In this document: positions 27,701 to 35,266 of the stretch, in pieces
Layout of the letters: the number at the start of each line of letters is the position of its first letter
Numbering within the stretch: position 1 is the stretch's first letter
Source of the DNA: Neobacillus sp. SuZ13
GTDB lineage: Bacteria; Bacillota; Bacilli; Bacillales; Cytobacillaceae
Assembly: GCF_030123365.1 (NCBI RefSeq)
Contig: NZ_CP126107.1
Span: forward strand, 5,107,501-5,171,500
Reading direction: 5' to 3'
DNA length: 64,000 nt
Program-made: the position numbers and the translations under genes
Notes under the pieces: model-generated
The model's input: only the letters and a program-made list of their open reading frames with translations
Told to the model about the DNA's origin: nothing
Database searches by the model: none

Positions 27701-28057
27701 TTTACTAGATGCGAGTGCTTTGAGGTATGCTTTGGAGTTTCGTTTGACGAATGTTACATTATCTAGGCGTTGATATGCAGAAATGATAGTTTCTAAATCT
27801 TCAAAGTTGCTAATTGACCAAATATGATTATAATCCTTATATTCAGGATTATGCAGTAAGTATTTAAAAATAGCATAGGGGCTATCTGTTAAACTTTTTC
27901 CATCGCGGCTTTCATATAAAATGGTTTTGTCGTTTACAGTACATCTTTCATAGTACTGTGTATATTGATAATTGATGCGGTATTTTGACTTGGCAAAATA
28001 ATGATAAATCGGATTAATGATAAATTTGATTTTTCTTTTCAACACTTTCAGATTCAT
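24707..28057 (-). CDS. CDP-glycerol phosphotransferase / GT4 fusion with three internal GW modules
   Basis: The 1116-residue protein has the same plan as its neighbour: TagF-type domain at about 25-405 (INTWHGTPLKSMGFDIPGNP, LYAPTWKGTNVSKAK, IKVHPFLFAEA, LLITDYSSIFFDFLV), GT4 N-subdomain at about 430-640, three GW modules at about 655-940 (ends IGWIDQACVELL, IGWIDSSALVI, LGWLDERAFSII) and GT4 C-subdomain at about 945-1112 (INMGRLSPEKGQDHLIKAF, SSHYEGQPMVLLEAM). It lacks the fourth GW module. The frame is open 38 codons further upstream, but GGGGG lies seven bases before the ATG at 28057 and a TATAAT sits inside the longer version. No secretion signal is visible. Confidence 0.85.
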   Translation of the reverse strand: MNLKVLKRKIKFIINPIYHYFAKSKYRINYQYTQYYERCTVNDKTILYESRDGKSLTDSPYAIFKYLLHNPEYKDYNHIWSISNFEDLETIISAYQRLDNVTFVKRNSKAYLKALASSKYLINNSTFQSFFIRKHEQIYINTWHGTPLKSMGFDIPGNPSVSQNVVRNFLSADYLISPNEHTTNMFLDSYKLKGIYNGEIIEEGYPRMDLTFHTEANPFFDYLAKIGLKIDRTKKTILYAPTWKGTNVSKAKNDMYQIIADMTYLKQQVSKEYNILIKVHPFLFAEARKFTEIKDVLIPDIVDTNELLSVIDLLITDYSSIFFDFLVTDNPILFYVWDYDDYKETRGRYLSDDELPGPALFTINEVADAVQNIEKVRDNYKEVYLITKHRFAHYDDGNVTERIAEYIFKGKKAPLNVIKNCDTGKKKILIYPGGMMNNGITSSFINLMDNIDFTKYDVSIFMKTPTSRETLHNMAKVDKQARFLFRNGLAVFSIDEVYRDKFVHNRGAHSNVTKRLYPEDGYLREVKRLFGKSHFDYVIDFSGYSLYWAKYLLAVDAKKKICYMHNDLLSDSERTINGRKPHRINLRGLFSVYHRFDKLVSVSVGTMELNKKNLSAYAAESKFDYVMNSINTEKILTLSNEGAADQSDEHSKDHSQAGGLISNIPFKARAFINQTQDYFIWNRPVGLEGAKKTALADRLLKKEVTILQEAQTNTSVSFKISLEERIIGWIDQACVELLPDSILYEKKVKNSAVLQNVSGNDIWNQPYKTEGIQKISSSKDYKGILVDVDCEARTQHGIYSRFSINGTLIGWIDSSALVIRYDTDTKHNVKYSAFKRVNNQKYKSFIQSLDNRTLEEHNLYELAVIDHPNDYVVWTKPYPNIGCQKIMDASELQDSKVIVTKSNKTRAGTFYFFYHNGKQLGWLDERAFSIIEGAEIVSEESAIPEPVKENYNFINMGRLSPEKGQDHLIKAFARFHQGFPNSKLYILGEGLLRKDLENLIGELKMEKSVFLVGQVENPFKVMKKCDCFVLSSHYEGQPMVLLEAMTLGMKILATDIIANQTVLENGRYGLLVDNSVEGLEIGLNQLAKNELEHTPDDFRPEEYNQKAMDTFYKVLQ
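25232..26095 (-). repeat. Three GW-module coding repeats inside a GT4 domain
   Basis: Three units correspond one to one to the first three units of the adjacent paralogue, with matching motifs such as FIWNRP, KISSSKDYKG, VWTKPYPN and IGWIDSSAL. Boundaries are approximate. Confidence 0.75.
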
Positions 28058-28114
28058 GGAACAGCCCCCTATCCGACGAAACGTTGATGAAAAAATACAT
28101 ATATTTTCCAAAAA

Positions 28115-28120
28115 ATTATA
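28115..28120 (-). promoter_or_regulatory. Extended -10 candidate for the 3-GW megasynthase gene
   Basis: The minus strand reads TGCTATAAT, 58 bp before the ATG at 28057; the -35 region is poor. Confidence 0.45.
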
Positions 28121-28209
28121 GCATATTTTAAGATGACAAACTATACCTTGAGGATACCATGTATCCAGCATTGGTTTGTATTTTTGTCGAATTCTGTTGG
28201 CCTAGGACA

Positions 28210-28238
28210 TTGTACTAACCCAGCCACTTTACTATAAT
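28210..28238 (+). promoter_or_regulatory. SigA-type promoter for the ggaA-like gene
   Basis: TTGTAC (28210-28215) and a perfect TATAAT (28233-28238) are spaced by 17 bp. The predicted transcript starts near 28245, which supports translation from 28282. Confidence 0.7.
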
Positions 28239-28281
28239 GGATACAAGACCAATCACAAATACAGTTAGGGGCAGTTACAAC

Positions 28282-29619
28282 ATGCTTTTTTCGATGATCA
28301 TTCCTGTCTATAATGCAGAAAAATATTTACCTGAAGCGATTGAAAGCCTTATTAATCAAACAGTGGACTTTAAACAAAATGTCGAAATTATTTTGGTTGA
28401 TGACGGTAGTACCGATCAATCAAAGGATATATGTCAAACCTACGTCAGCCAGTATCCTAACAATATTACATATGTCTACCGCGAAAATGCCGGCCCAGGC
28501 AGCGCAAGGAATACTGGTCTCAATCATGTTTCAGCGCATTCAGATTACGTTGGCTTCCTAGATGCCGATGATCTTCTGTCCGAGGATTCACTTGAAAAAG
28601 TGGGCACTTTTTTTTCTCAGCATGAGGATGTTCAACTAGCAGTAATTCCCCTCTACCATTTTGAACGAATCGATACCCCGCACCGATTGAACTATCGCTT
28701 TGAGCAAGGGGACCGGGTGATTAATATTCTTGAGGAGTATACGGGGATTCATTTTCATATTGGCGGATGCTTTTTTAAAGCGAAACATTTCCTTGCTAAT
28801 CCTGATTTGAGATTTCAAACCGATATCAAATTTTGGGAGGATGCCCTCTTTATCAATACCTTTTTACTTGAACACAAGCAATACGGGGTAGTCTCAGAAG
28901 CAAAATATCATTACCGCCGACGTGTCGATGAGGATTCACTCGTTAGTAACGCTTGGTATCAAAAATCAAGATACACGGAAATGATTAGACGCTGCTATTT
29001 AACACTGATTAACGAATCAAGGAGTCACTATAACGAGATCCTTCCATATGTGCAGTTTTTAATCACGTATCATATCCGGTTGTACCTGTTTCCTAAAAAC
29101 AACCCTATTATCTATGAAGTATTATCCAAAGAAGAACAAGAGGAGTTTTTTGAGGAATTTGTGAAGTTAATTCAACTGTTTGATCAGAAATACATCAAGG
29201 AACAGGACATGCCCTTTTATTATAAAACCTATTTGTTAAACCTAAGTGAAAATGGCTGGCCGTACAAAGAAAATATAACTCCCAAGAAGATTGAAAAACA
29301 AAAGGTTGTAATAACTGAATGTCATCACCGTGCTTTAAAGTGGACAATAAAAGGTCACTTCATGAATAAAGTCTATTTTATGAAGGAAAATGATCGGCTG
29401 TTTATCCAGGCGAAAGACAAGATCACGTATTTGCCAAAAGCCGAACTTCCAGGAAAACTGCGGATTATCTGGGGAACCGTCGTCCGAAACTACGAGCATG
29501 CTGGTTTTGAAACGAGTCTACCCTTCTATCGGAATAAATTACAATTCGGCCTAGAAACCGAATCCGGCAGAAAATACATGTTAAACAAAGTAAACTTGAA
29601 AGAATTAGAGCTGGATTAA
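28282..29619 (+). CDS. ggaA: GT2 glycosyltransferase, GgaA-like (minor teichoic acid)
   Basis: The 445-residue protein has an N-terminal family 2 glycosyltransferase domain (about 1-230) with SMIIPVYNAEKYLPEAIESL, ILVDDGSTDQS, the GNT-like PGSARNTGLN and FLDADD for metal/nucleotide-sugar binding. The rest is a helical region and a small C-terminal beta-rich part. Length and layout match GgaA of B. subtilis (446 residues), which with GgaB makes the galactosamine-containing minor teichoic acid; the symbol rests on that and on nearby ggaB- and lytD-like genes. The start at 28282 has GGGG ten bases upstream; the longer frame begins inside the -10 element. The true sugar is not known. Confidence 0.7.
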   Translation: MLFSMIIPVYNAEKYLPEAIESLINQTVDFKQNVEIILVDDGSTDQSKDICQTYVSQYPNNITYVYRENAGPGSARNTGLNHVSAHSDYVGFLDADDLLSEDSLEKVGTFFSQHEDVQLAVIPLYHFERIDTPHRLNYRFEQGDRVINILEEYTGIHFHIGGCFFKAKHFLANPDLRFQTDIKFWEDALFINTFLLEHKQYGVVSEAKYHYRRRVDEDSLVSNAWYQKSRYTEMIRRCYLTLINESRSHYNEILPYVQFLITYHIRLYLFPKNNPIIYEVLSKEEQEEFFEEFVKLIQLFDQKYIKEQDMPFYYKTYLLNLSENGWPYKENITPKKIEKQKVVITECHHRALKWTIKGHFMNKVYFMKENDRLFIQAKDKITYLPKAELPGKLRIIWGTVVRNYEHAGFETSLPFYRNKLQFGLETESGRKYMLNKVNLKELELD

Positions 29620-29622
29620 AAC

Positions 29623-29659
29623 AAAAGGGGTCGATCCAATTATTGGATCAACCCCTTTT
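29623..29659. terminator. Bidirectional terminator between ggaA- and lytD-like genes
   Basis: AAAAGGGGT and ACCCCTTTT frame a long stem (GATCCAAT/ATTGGATC) with one mismatch, with T tracts on both strands. The two genes converge here. Confidence 0.9.
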
Positions 29660-29662
29660 TCA

Positions 29663-32179
29663 TTATTGATAAACAGGAATATCGTATAGCAGCGTAAATT
29701 GTGTTAGCGTACTTAACATCTGTGACATTCTCGTCGTTTGTTTAACAGCCCAGCCAATATCAGTTGCATATTGATGGGATGCATAACCATAGGTATCCAT
29801 CGCTTCTGGATTCCAGCGCATTTTATAGAGCGTGTCTTGTCCTGCATGAATATACTTTTCAGCAGCAAACTTGGCACCGCCAATGATCGCTTTCTCGACA
29901 GTTGTCCAGCCTTGTTCATAGGCAAACTTGGCACCATAGTAATCAGGGTTGCTATCATAGGCACCCACGCCATAGACATTATAGACCGTTACACCATTCA
30001 CTTTTATACCAGTGGCGAGCTTGCTTTTACCATTACCAGTTTCCAAGAGAGAATGACTAATAAGGTAGATTTCATTAATATGGTAAGTGTTGGCTGCTTT
30101 AATATAGGAACTTCCCTTACCAGCTAAAACCCCTTTACCATAAAGAATCCGGTTGTTCAACTCGGTTGCATTTGTCCCTGCCGGATGCGACAAGATTAAG
30201 AATTGCAAATACGTATCCGAATTGGATTGGAAGTTTAGAGGGTCCAGATAATATTCGACTTGTTCGGATGTAGCGGACAACCACTCTGCATCTTTATCGG
30301 TTACTGGCGAAGCATTTTTTTGCATATTTACCGCTTGATCTAAAGTCAAATCATAGACCGTTTTTCGTTGTTCACCAATATCTGACTTTTTAATATAGCA
30401 AATCACAACTTTTCCATTTACCGTGGCATAGGATTTATACCAATTTTCACTATAGTTATAAAATTTTAAAATCATATTCTGCGGATAATCTCTTAGAATC
30501 TTCGAATCTCTCGAAGGCAATGAATAAACATGAGTAGATGATCTTAATGTCAGACCTTGTAAAGTAGTATTCGAGAAGTTAGCTTGCTCAAGATCGTCCT
30601 TATGAATATAAACCGTCTGAACTTTCCCATTCACCGTTACATACGACTTTTTCCAATGAGCAGAATACGAATAATATTTCAAAATGGTTCCTGGTTTATA
30701 GCTTTTCAATACTTTCGCACCCCTTGTTGGAGAAGCGTACATCATGGTCGGATTTTTTAAAGCAATTCCTTCTTCTTTTTCCGACTTATCGACCAGTTGG
30801 TCCACTTGATCTTTTGCAAGATAGACAACTGTTGGAACCCCATTATAAGTCACAGTCGACTTATACCAATTGGATGAATAGGTATAATACAATAACCTTG
30901 CACCCGAAGGATAGACTTTTAAAACCTTTGAACCTTTTGATGGTGCTGAGTACATGTTTGTTGGATTTGCTACCGCAATCCCAGATTGTTTCACAGGATT
31001 AGTTGTTGGTTTTTCAATATCATCTTTATGAATATAAATTGTGCGAAGCTGACCATTCACAGATACTACTGATTTAAACCATTCAGAAGTATAAGTATAA
31101 AAAGATAAATAGGAATCTATGGCAAACGTTCGTAGCACTTGCGCATTTCTTGATGGTGAGCCATACATATTAGTCGGGTTCTTTGTGGTAAAACCTTGTT
31201 GTTTAACTGGATTAGAGATGACTTGCTCCACATCATCCTTGTTAATGTAGACGGCTTGTTGCACACCATTAACATTTACACTGGTTTTATACCAACCCGA
31301 TGTATAGGTATAATATTTAAGTAGTGAGCCTTCACTATAAATCTTTACTACTTTTGAACTTCTCATTGGTGAGGCGTACAAATTGGTTTCTGCCTTGATC
31401 GCAATTCCCTCTTGTTTTTCAGGATTGCTTTCAGCTTGTTCAATATCATCCTTATGGATATAAACGGTTTGATATTTACCATTGACATTCACACTCGTCC
31501 TAAACCATTGTGATGTATAAGAATAATAGAGTAAGAATGAACCCTGGCGATAGGATTTTACCGCATTAGACGTTTTTGTTGGTGAGGCGTATAAGTTGGT
31601 CGGATCCTTTAACGCAATCCCTTCATATTTTACCGGGGTGGATGTAACTAAATCAATCGCACTTTTTGGAATGTAACCTGATTGCTCGGCTCCATCGACA
31701 TTGACCGTAGTAACATACCAATCAGCTGAAAAATCATATACTTTTACTAAAGTACCTTCTGTATATGTCTGAAGGCTGGTTGAGTCCGTAGAAGTTTCGG
31801 CAAAGACATTAGTCACTGGCAGGATCGTTATCCCTGTAAGTTCGACCTCTACATTCGCAATTTTTTCCGCCGTCACATTGTCTTTTTCCACCATTGTGGT
31901 TTCTTTAACTTCTGTTACTTGATGCTTCTCTTCTGTTACTTGATCCTTCTCAACTGGAGCAGCTGTTGTTTCAGTTACAGATTCCTCTTCAACCGCAGCT
32001 TTTGTATCCTCCATTACTTGATTCTGGTTAATCGTAGCTGTAGTATCCTGATCTTTCTCGACAGCAGTTATTGCTGCCTCCGTCGGACTCCCCTCTGCAA
32101 ACGCAGGTAAAGGGCTCATTGTTGTGAACAATAAGCCTGCGATAGCGGCATGCCCAACAATTTTTCTAACCTTCTCCAT
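29663..32179 (-). CDS. LytD-like endo-beta-N-acetylglucosaminidase with SH3-like repeats
   Basis: The 838-residue secreted autolysin starts with a signal peptide (about 1-28, AFAEG), followed by a Val/Glu/Thr-rich linker (about 30-112) with repeated VEKD and VTE words. Seven SH3-like repeats of about 66 residues follow (about 113-600), each with an NLYASP- or NMYSAP-like strand and VYIHKDD. The C-terminal glucosaminidase domain (about 640-838) closely follows B. subtilis LytD in HINEIYLISHSLLETGNG, containing the likely catalytic Glu, and in YGVGAYDSNPDYYGAKFAYE. LytD of B. subtilis has different N-terminal repeats. GGGAGG lies four bases before the ATG. Next to ggaAB-like genes, as lytD is in B. 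subtilis. Confidence 0.85.
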   Translation of the reverse strand: MEKVRKIVGHAAIAGLLFTTMSPLPAFAEGSPTEAAITAVEKDQDTTATINQNQVMEDTKAAVEEESVTETTAAPVEKDQVTEEKHQVTEVKETTMVEKDNVTAEKIANVEVELTGITILPVTNVFAETSTDSTSLQTYTEGTLVKVYDFSADWYVTTVNVDGAEQSGYIPKSAIDLVTSTPVKYEGIALKDPTNLYASPTKTSNAVKSYRQGSFLLYYSYTSQWFRTSVNVNGKYQTVYIHKDDIEQAESNPEKQEGIAIKAETNLYASPMRSSKVVKIYSEGSLLKYYTYTSGWYKTSVNVNGVQQAVYINKDDVEQVISNPVKQQGFTTKNPTNMYGSPSRNAQVLRTFAIDSYLSFYTYTSEWFKSVVSVNGQLRTIYIHKDDIEKPTTNPVKQSGIAVANPTNMYSAPSKGSKVLKVYPSGARLLYYTYSSNWYKSTVTYNGVPTVVYLAKDQVDQLVDKSEKEEGIALKNPTMMYASPTRGAKVLKSYKPGTILKYYSYSAHWKKSYVTVNGKVQTVYIHKDDLEQANFSNTTLQGLTLRSSTHVYSLPSRDSKILRDYPQNMILKFYNYSENWYKSYATVNGKVVICYIKKSDIGEQRKTVYDLTLDQAVNMQKNASPVTDKDAEWLSATSEQVEYYLDPLNFQSNSDTYLQFLILSHPAGTNATELNNRILYGKGVLAGKGSSYIKAANTYHINEIYLISHSLLETGNGKSKLATGIKVNGVTVYNVYGVGAYDSNPDYYGAKFAYEQGWTTVEKAIIGGAKFAAEKYIHAGQDTLYKMRWNPEAMDTYGYASHQYATDIGWAVKQTTRMSQMLSTLTQFTLLYDIPVYQ

Positions 32180-32356
32180 AATACCTCCCTAAAAGTGGTA
32201 AATAATTTTTTAAGAGACCAATTGACCCCTCAGTCCTCTACAAAGTTTGACCTTGAAATGAGAATCATCGTGTTCTCTATAAATCTAGCAAAATCCAAAT
32301 GTAAAACTTCAAGAACATATTTCAGTAGACGAACTATTTTCTATTGTAACAATATA

Positions 32357-32384
32357 GTTATAGAATTTTAATCTATTTTTACAA
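32357..32384 (-). promoter_or_regulatory. Promoter candidate for the lytD-like gene
   Basis: TTGTAA (32379-32384) and TATAAC (32357-32362) on the minus strand are 16 bp apart, about 180 bp before the start. The long leader lowers confidence. Confidence 0.35.
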
Positions 32385-32448
32385 ATTACGACAAATTACT
32401 TATACCAAAAACGACATTTTATGGGACTTTTATCTCGCAACCACAAAA

Positions 32449-32484
32449 AAAAGAACTATTCCCAAATTGGAAAATAGCTCTTTT
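32449..32484 (-). terminator. Terminator of the ggaB-like gene
   Basis: An AAAGA(A)CTATT / AATAGCTCTTT stem with one G-U pair on the minus strand is followed by a run of eight T. Confidence 0.8.
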
Positions 32485-32499
32485 GAATCTTGTCCTAGA

Positions 32500-35202
32500 T
32501 TACTTTATATTTTTAGGTTGATTTATTTGGCGAATCGCATCATAAACCCTTTTACAATTATCTTGATCCGTAAAGGAATAAAATTGATTCACACGTTCCT
32601 GGAACGATGCTTCCATTTGGCAATTTTGATTCATATATTGTATAATTCTGTCCGCTACCTGCTCACTTTCAGTCAAGACATCACCAAACCCCATTGTTTG
32701 ATAATCAAAATACCCTTCTGCCAAATGGTTCATTCCAAATTGATAATAAACCACCGGTTTCTTTAAATAAGCAAAATCAAAGGCGACCGAGGAAAAATCC
32801 GTAACCAGTAAACTGGATTGATTAAAATTATCACGATAACTGCTATTCATGTCCGCCACTTCAATCGAATCATCAATCTGATAATCCTTCAACTGCTGCC
32901 TGATATTAGGGTGTGGGAAAAAGACTAGCTTATAACCTTTTTCTTTTGCCGCATTTAATAACTTATCATTGTTCAGCAGATCATTGAAGGCTTTAAAGTA
33001 TTCCGATTCCTTAAAGACAGGATTATATTCGCGCGTTCCAGTGATTGGATTTAGCTTTGCTACCAAATCGCTGCGCCATGTCGGCATGATGAGAATCCGC
33101 TTCTTATCATCATTTTGCAATTTATCAAAGCGCGGAAACCCTGATAATAAGACCTCATTTTCCGTGTAATCATAATGGCCATTTACAATCGAATCGTATT
33201 CTTGGTTGGCCGCCGTGATAAATAAACGAATATTCTTTTTATATTTATTTAACCAACTTGAAATATCGTCCTTAGTGATACCGTGTTGCAGGAAAATAAA
33301 ATCATATGTAAATAAATCCTTAAGATACTTTTTCATTTTCCCAAATGGATTGACAATAAACTCATCGGCATGAGAAGAAATCAATTTGTCGGCAAGTAAT
33401 AAATAACGTTTATGCTGGCGCGATCCATACGGAATAACATTGCCAATCTTTTGAAGGCGTTTAAAATCTTCACTATCTTGATTTATAACGAAGTATTTCT
33501 GAATTCCGTCTTGTTGCTTTGTCGCATATTCAAACAGGACTTCCGCATTATCATCGGCTTTGTTTACCCGGTCCATAAATAACCAGATGGGCTTCTTTTG
33601 AAAGAAATGCTTTTGAAGAAAATGATCTAACCTGACCAATAACGCCCTTCTGGAGCCTGGTTTATTCATTTTATATAAAGTTTTAAGAACAGCAATTTCT
33701 TTCCCGCGGATTAATGTAAATTCACTTTTTCTAACCAGGAATTGCTTCTTCTTTTTTTGATAAATAACTACGTATCCATTTTTATTAAAATAAGAATAAC
33801 TATTATCTTTTAAATGGCTTTGCCCGCTAAATAACACATCTAACTTTACTTTACTCTCATGAACGATCGCATAAAAAGAAATTTTTAGTGATTTACTCTG
33901 TTTTCCTATTTTAGCTAATGGAAAGTTGAATTTAATCCCTATGGCCTTTTTTATGTTTTTCCCAAAGACATTAATATCTTTATAAAAACGTTCGACAATT
34001 TGAGCCTCAATCATTTCACCATTAACCGCTGCAACAATTTTTGTATCACTATTTTCAAAAAGAGAAGTAAAATGACCTTCAATAAAAAGCTGCTTACTTT
34101 CAATATTGATTAACTCTACCGCAAATTGATGCTGGTCCAAAGCATCCCTGACCTGATCGCCGTGTAATAAGACCGCATTATTAGGCGAATAGAATGGTTG
34201 GTAAAAATCAGTAGAATTCTGACCGGACTTAATTCGTAACAAATAATTTTTCCGATACAAATTTAAATGCTTCTGTTCCAGAATGATATCATCATCGATA
34301 TAGCTTAGCAGGTCTCTAAGCTTTTTGAGGAACTTTTCCGTTTCTTCTGCAGTCATGAGTACATTTAAATCATTATTATTAAGACGCCACTGCAAATCAT
34401 ACATTATCATATATTGAAAATATTTAGGGACAAATCCTAAAATCTCCAATGACATATTAATAAACGTAAACGAAAAGTTCTTCAAACTGTGTAAATAATA
34501 GTCCTTATCCTGTAAGGCCTGCTGGGTCGCAGAAGTATTGGTGCTTCGTTTACGGTAATGGTATTTAGCCTTTTTTACAACACCATATTCACACTTCTTT
34601 AAAATAATCCGATTTAACCATTCTGCATCTTCCCCATATTTTAGGGTTTCTTTAAATCTTTGCTCGCCAATTGCCGTCCTTCGAACAAACGAACTTGATG
34701 CAGACATTTGAATAAAGCGATGGTCCTTTAGAATATTGATGATTTTATTGGATGCGTATTTATAGTTAAGTAGATGCTCACCTTTAGCTTGGTCAAACCA
34801 AAAGATGGGTATGGAAACAACATCGATGTCTTTGCCCTGCTTTTCAAAAAAGTTATAGACCTTTTCTAAGGCATTTAATGATAATTTATCATCTGGATCG
34901 AGGAAGTTAACATATTTCCCCTTTGCCGCCTCTAACCCCGCATTACGCGCACTACTTACCCCTTGGTTTTCTTGATCAATAAAGACGATATTATTCGGAT
35001 ACTTTTTTTGAAACTTTTTACATAGTTTCCCACTTTCATCTATGCTTCCATCGTTAATCAAAATCAATTGAATATGCTTGTCGAAGTTTATCGTTTGGTT
35101 AATAATACTTTCGACAGCTTCTTTTAAATAATCTTCAACATTATACACCGCCATAATGATCGAAAAATAAAAATCATTATAAGACCGATTTTCTGGCTCC
35201 AA
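32500..35202 (-). CDS. ggaB: GT2 / CDP-alditol-type phosphotransferase fusion, GgaB-like
   Basis: The 900-residue protein has a GT2 domain at about 1-240 (FSIIMAVYNVEDYLKEAVES, LILINDGSIDES, GVSSARNAGLE, FLDPDDK), a middle beta-rich region at about 350-510, and a TagF-like domain at about 530-895 (FLQHGITKDDISSWL, VLLSGFPRFDK, ILIMPTWRSD, LVFFPHPNIRQQL, LLVTDFSSVAFDFAYLKKP). Both His residues (QHG and PHP) are kept, but QHGIT replaces the WHGTPLK of glycerol phosphate polymerases. Length and layout equal B. subtilis GgaB (900 residues), which links sugar-1-phosphate units of the minor teichoic acid. The start is TTG with GGAGG eight bases upstream. It lies 48 bp after a terminator-like hairpin. 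Confidence 0.75.
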   Translation of the reverse strand: MEPENRSYNDFYFSIIMAVYNVEDYLKEAVESIINQTINFDKHIQLILINDGSIDESGKLCKKFQKKYPNNIVFIDQENQGVSSARNAGLEAAKGKYVNFLDPDDKLSLNALEKVYNFFEKQGKDIDVVSIPIFWFDQAKGEHLLNYKYASNKIINILKDHRFIQMSASSSFVRRTAIGEQRFKETLKYGEDAEWLNRIILKKCEYGVVKKAKYHYRKRSTNTSATQQALQDKDYYLHSLKNFSFTFINMSLEILGFVPKYFQYMIMYDLQWRLNNNDLNVLMTAEETEKFLKKLRDLLSYIDDDIILEQKHLNLYRKNYLLRIKSGQNSTDFYQPFYSPNNAVLLHGDQVRDALDQHQFAVELINIESKQLFIEGHFTSLFENSDTKIVAAVNGEMIEAQIVERFYKDINVFGKNIKKAIGIKFNFPLAKIGKQSKSLKISFYAIVHESKVKLDVLFSGQSHLKDNSYSYFNKNGYVVIYQKKKKQFLVRKSEFTLIRGKEIAVLKTLYKMNKPGSRRALLVRLDHFLQKHFFQKKPIWLFMDRVNKADDNAEVLFEYATKQQDGIQKYFVINQDSEDFKRLQKIGNVIPYGSRQHKRYLLLADKLISSHADEFIVNPFGKMKKYLKDLFTYDFIFLQHGITKDDISSWLNKYKKNIRLFITAANQEYDSIVNGHYDYTENEVLLSGFPRFDKLQNDDKKRILIMPTWRSDLVAKLNPITGTREYNPVFKESEYFKAFNDLLNNDKLLNAAKEKGYKLVFFPHPNIRQQLKDYQIDDSIEVADMNSSYRDNFNQSSLLVTDFSSVAFDFAYLKKPVVYYQFGMNHLAEGYFDYQTMGFGDVLTESEQVADRIIQYMNQNCQMEASFQERVNQFYSFTDQDNCKRVYDAIRQINQPKNIK

Positions 35203-35235
35203 ATTTACTACCTCCGAAAGAATAGATTAGAAAAA

Positions 35236-35266
35236 GGGCAAACATCAAGTTTATTGATTTTCACCC
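35236..35266 (-). terminator. Terminator or attenuator between the DHHW and ggaB-like genes
   Basis: GGGTGAAAATCAA and TTGATGTTTGCCC pair with one mismatch and two G-U pairs, and TTTTTC follows on the minus strand. The hairpin includes the stop codon of the upstream gene; only about 30 bp separate it from the next start. Confidence 0.7.

Larger units (their letters stand above)
32180..32499. other. Intergenic region upstream of the lytD-like gene
   Basis: This 320-bp AT-rich region holds a promoter candidate for the lytD-like gene and the terminator of the ggaB-like gene. Nothing else was recognised. Confidence 0.5.

Noticed and set aside
28237..28281. Earlier ATG for the ggaA-like gene
   Set aside because: This ATG overlaps the TATAAT of a 17-bp-spaced promoter and would lie before the predicted transcript start.
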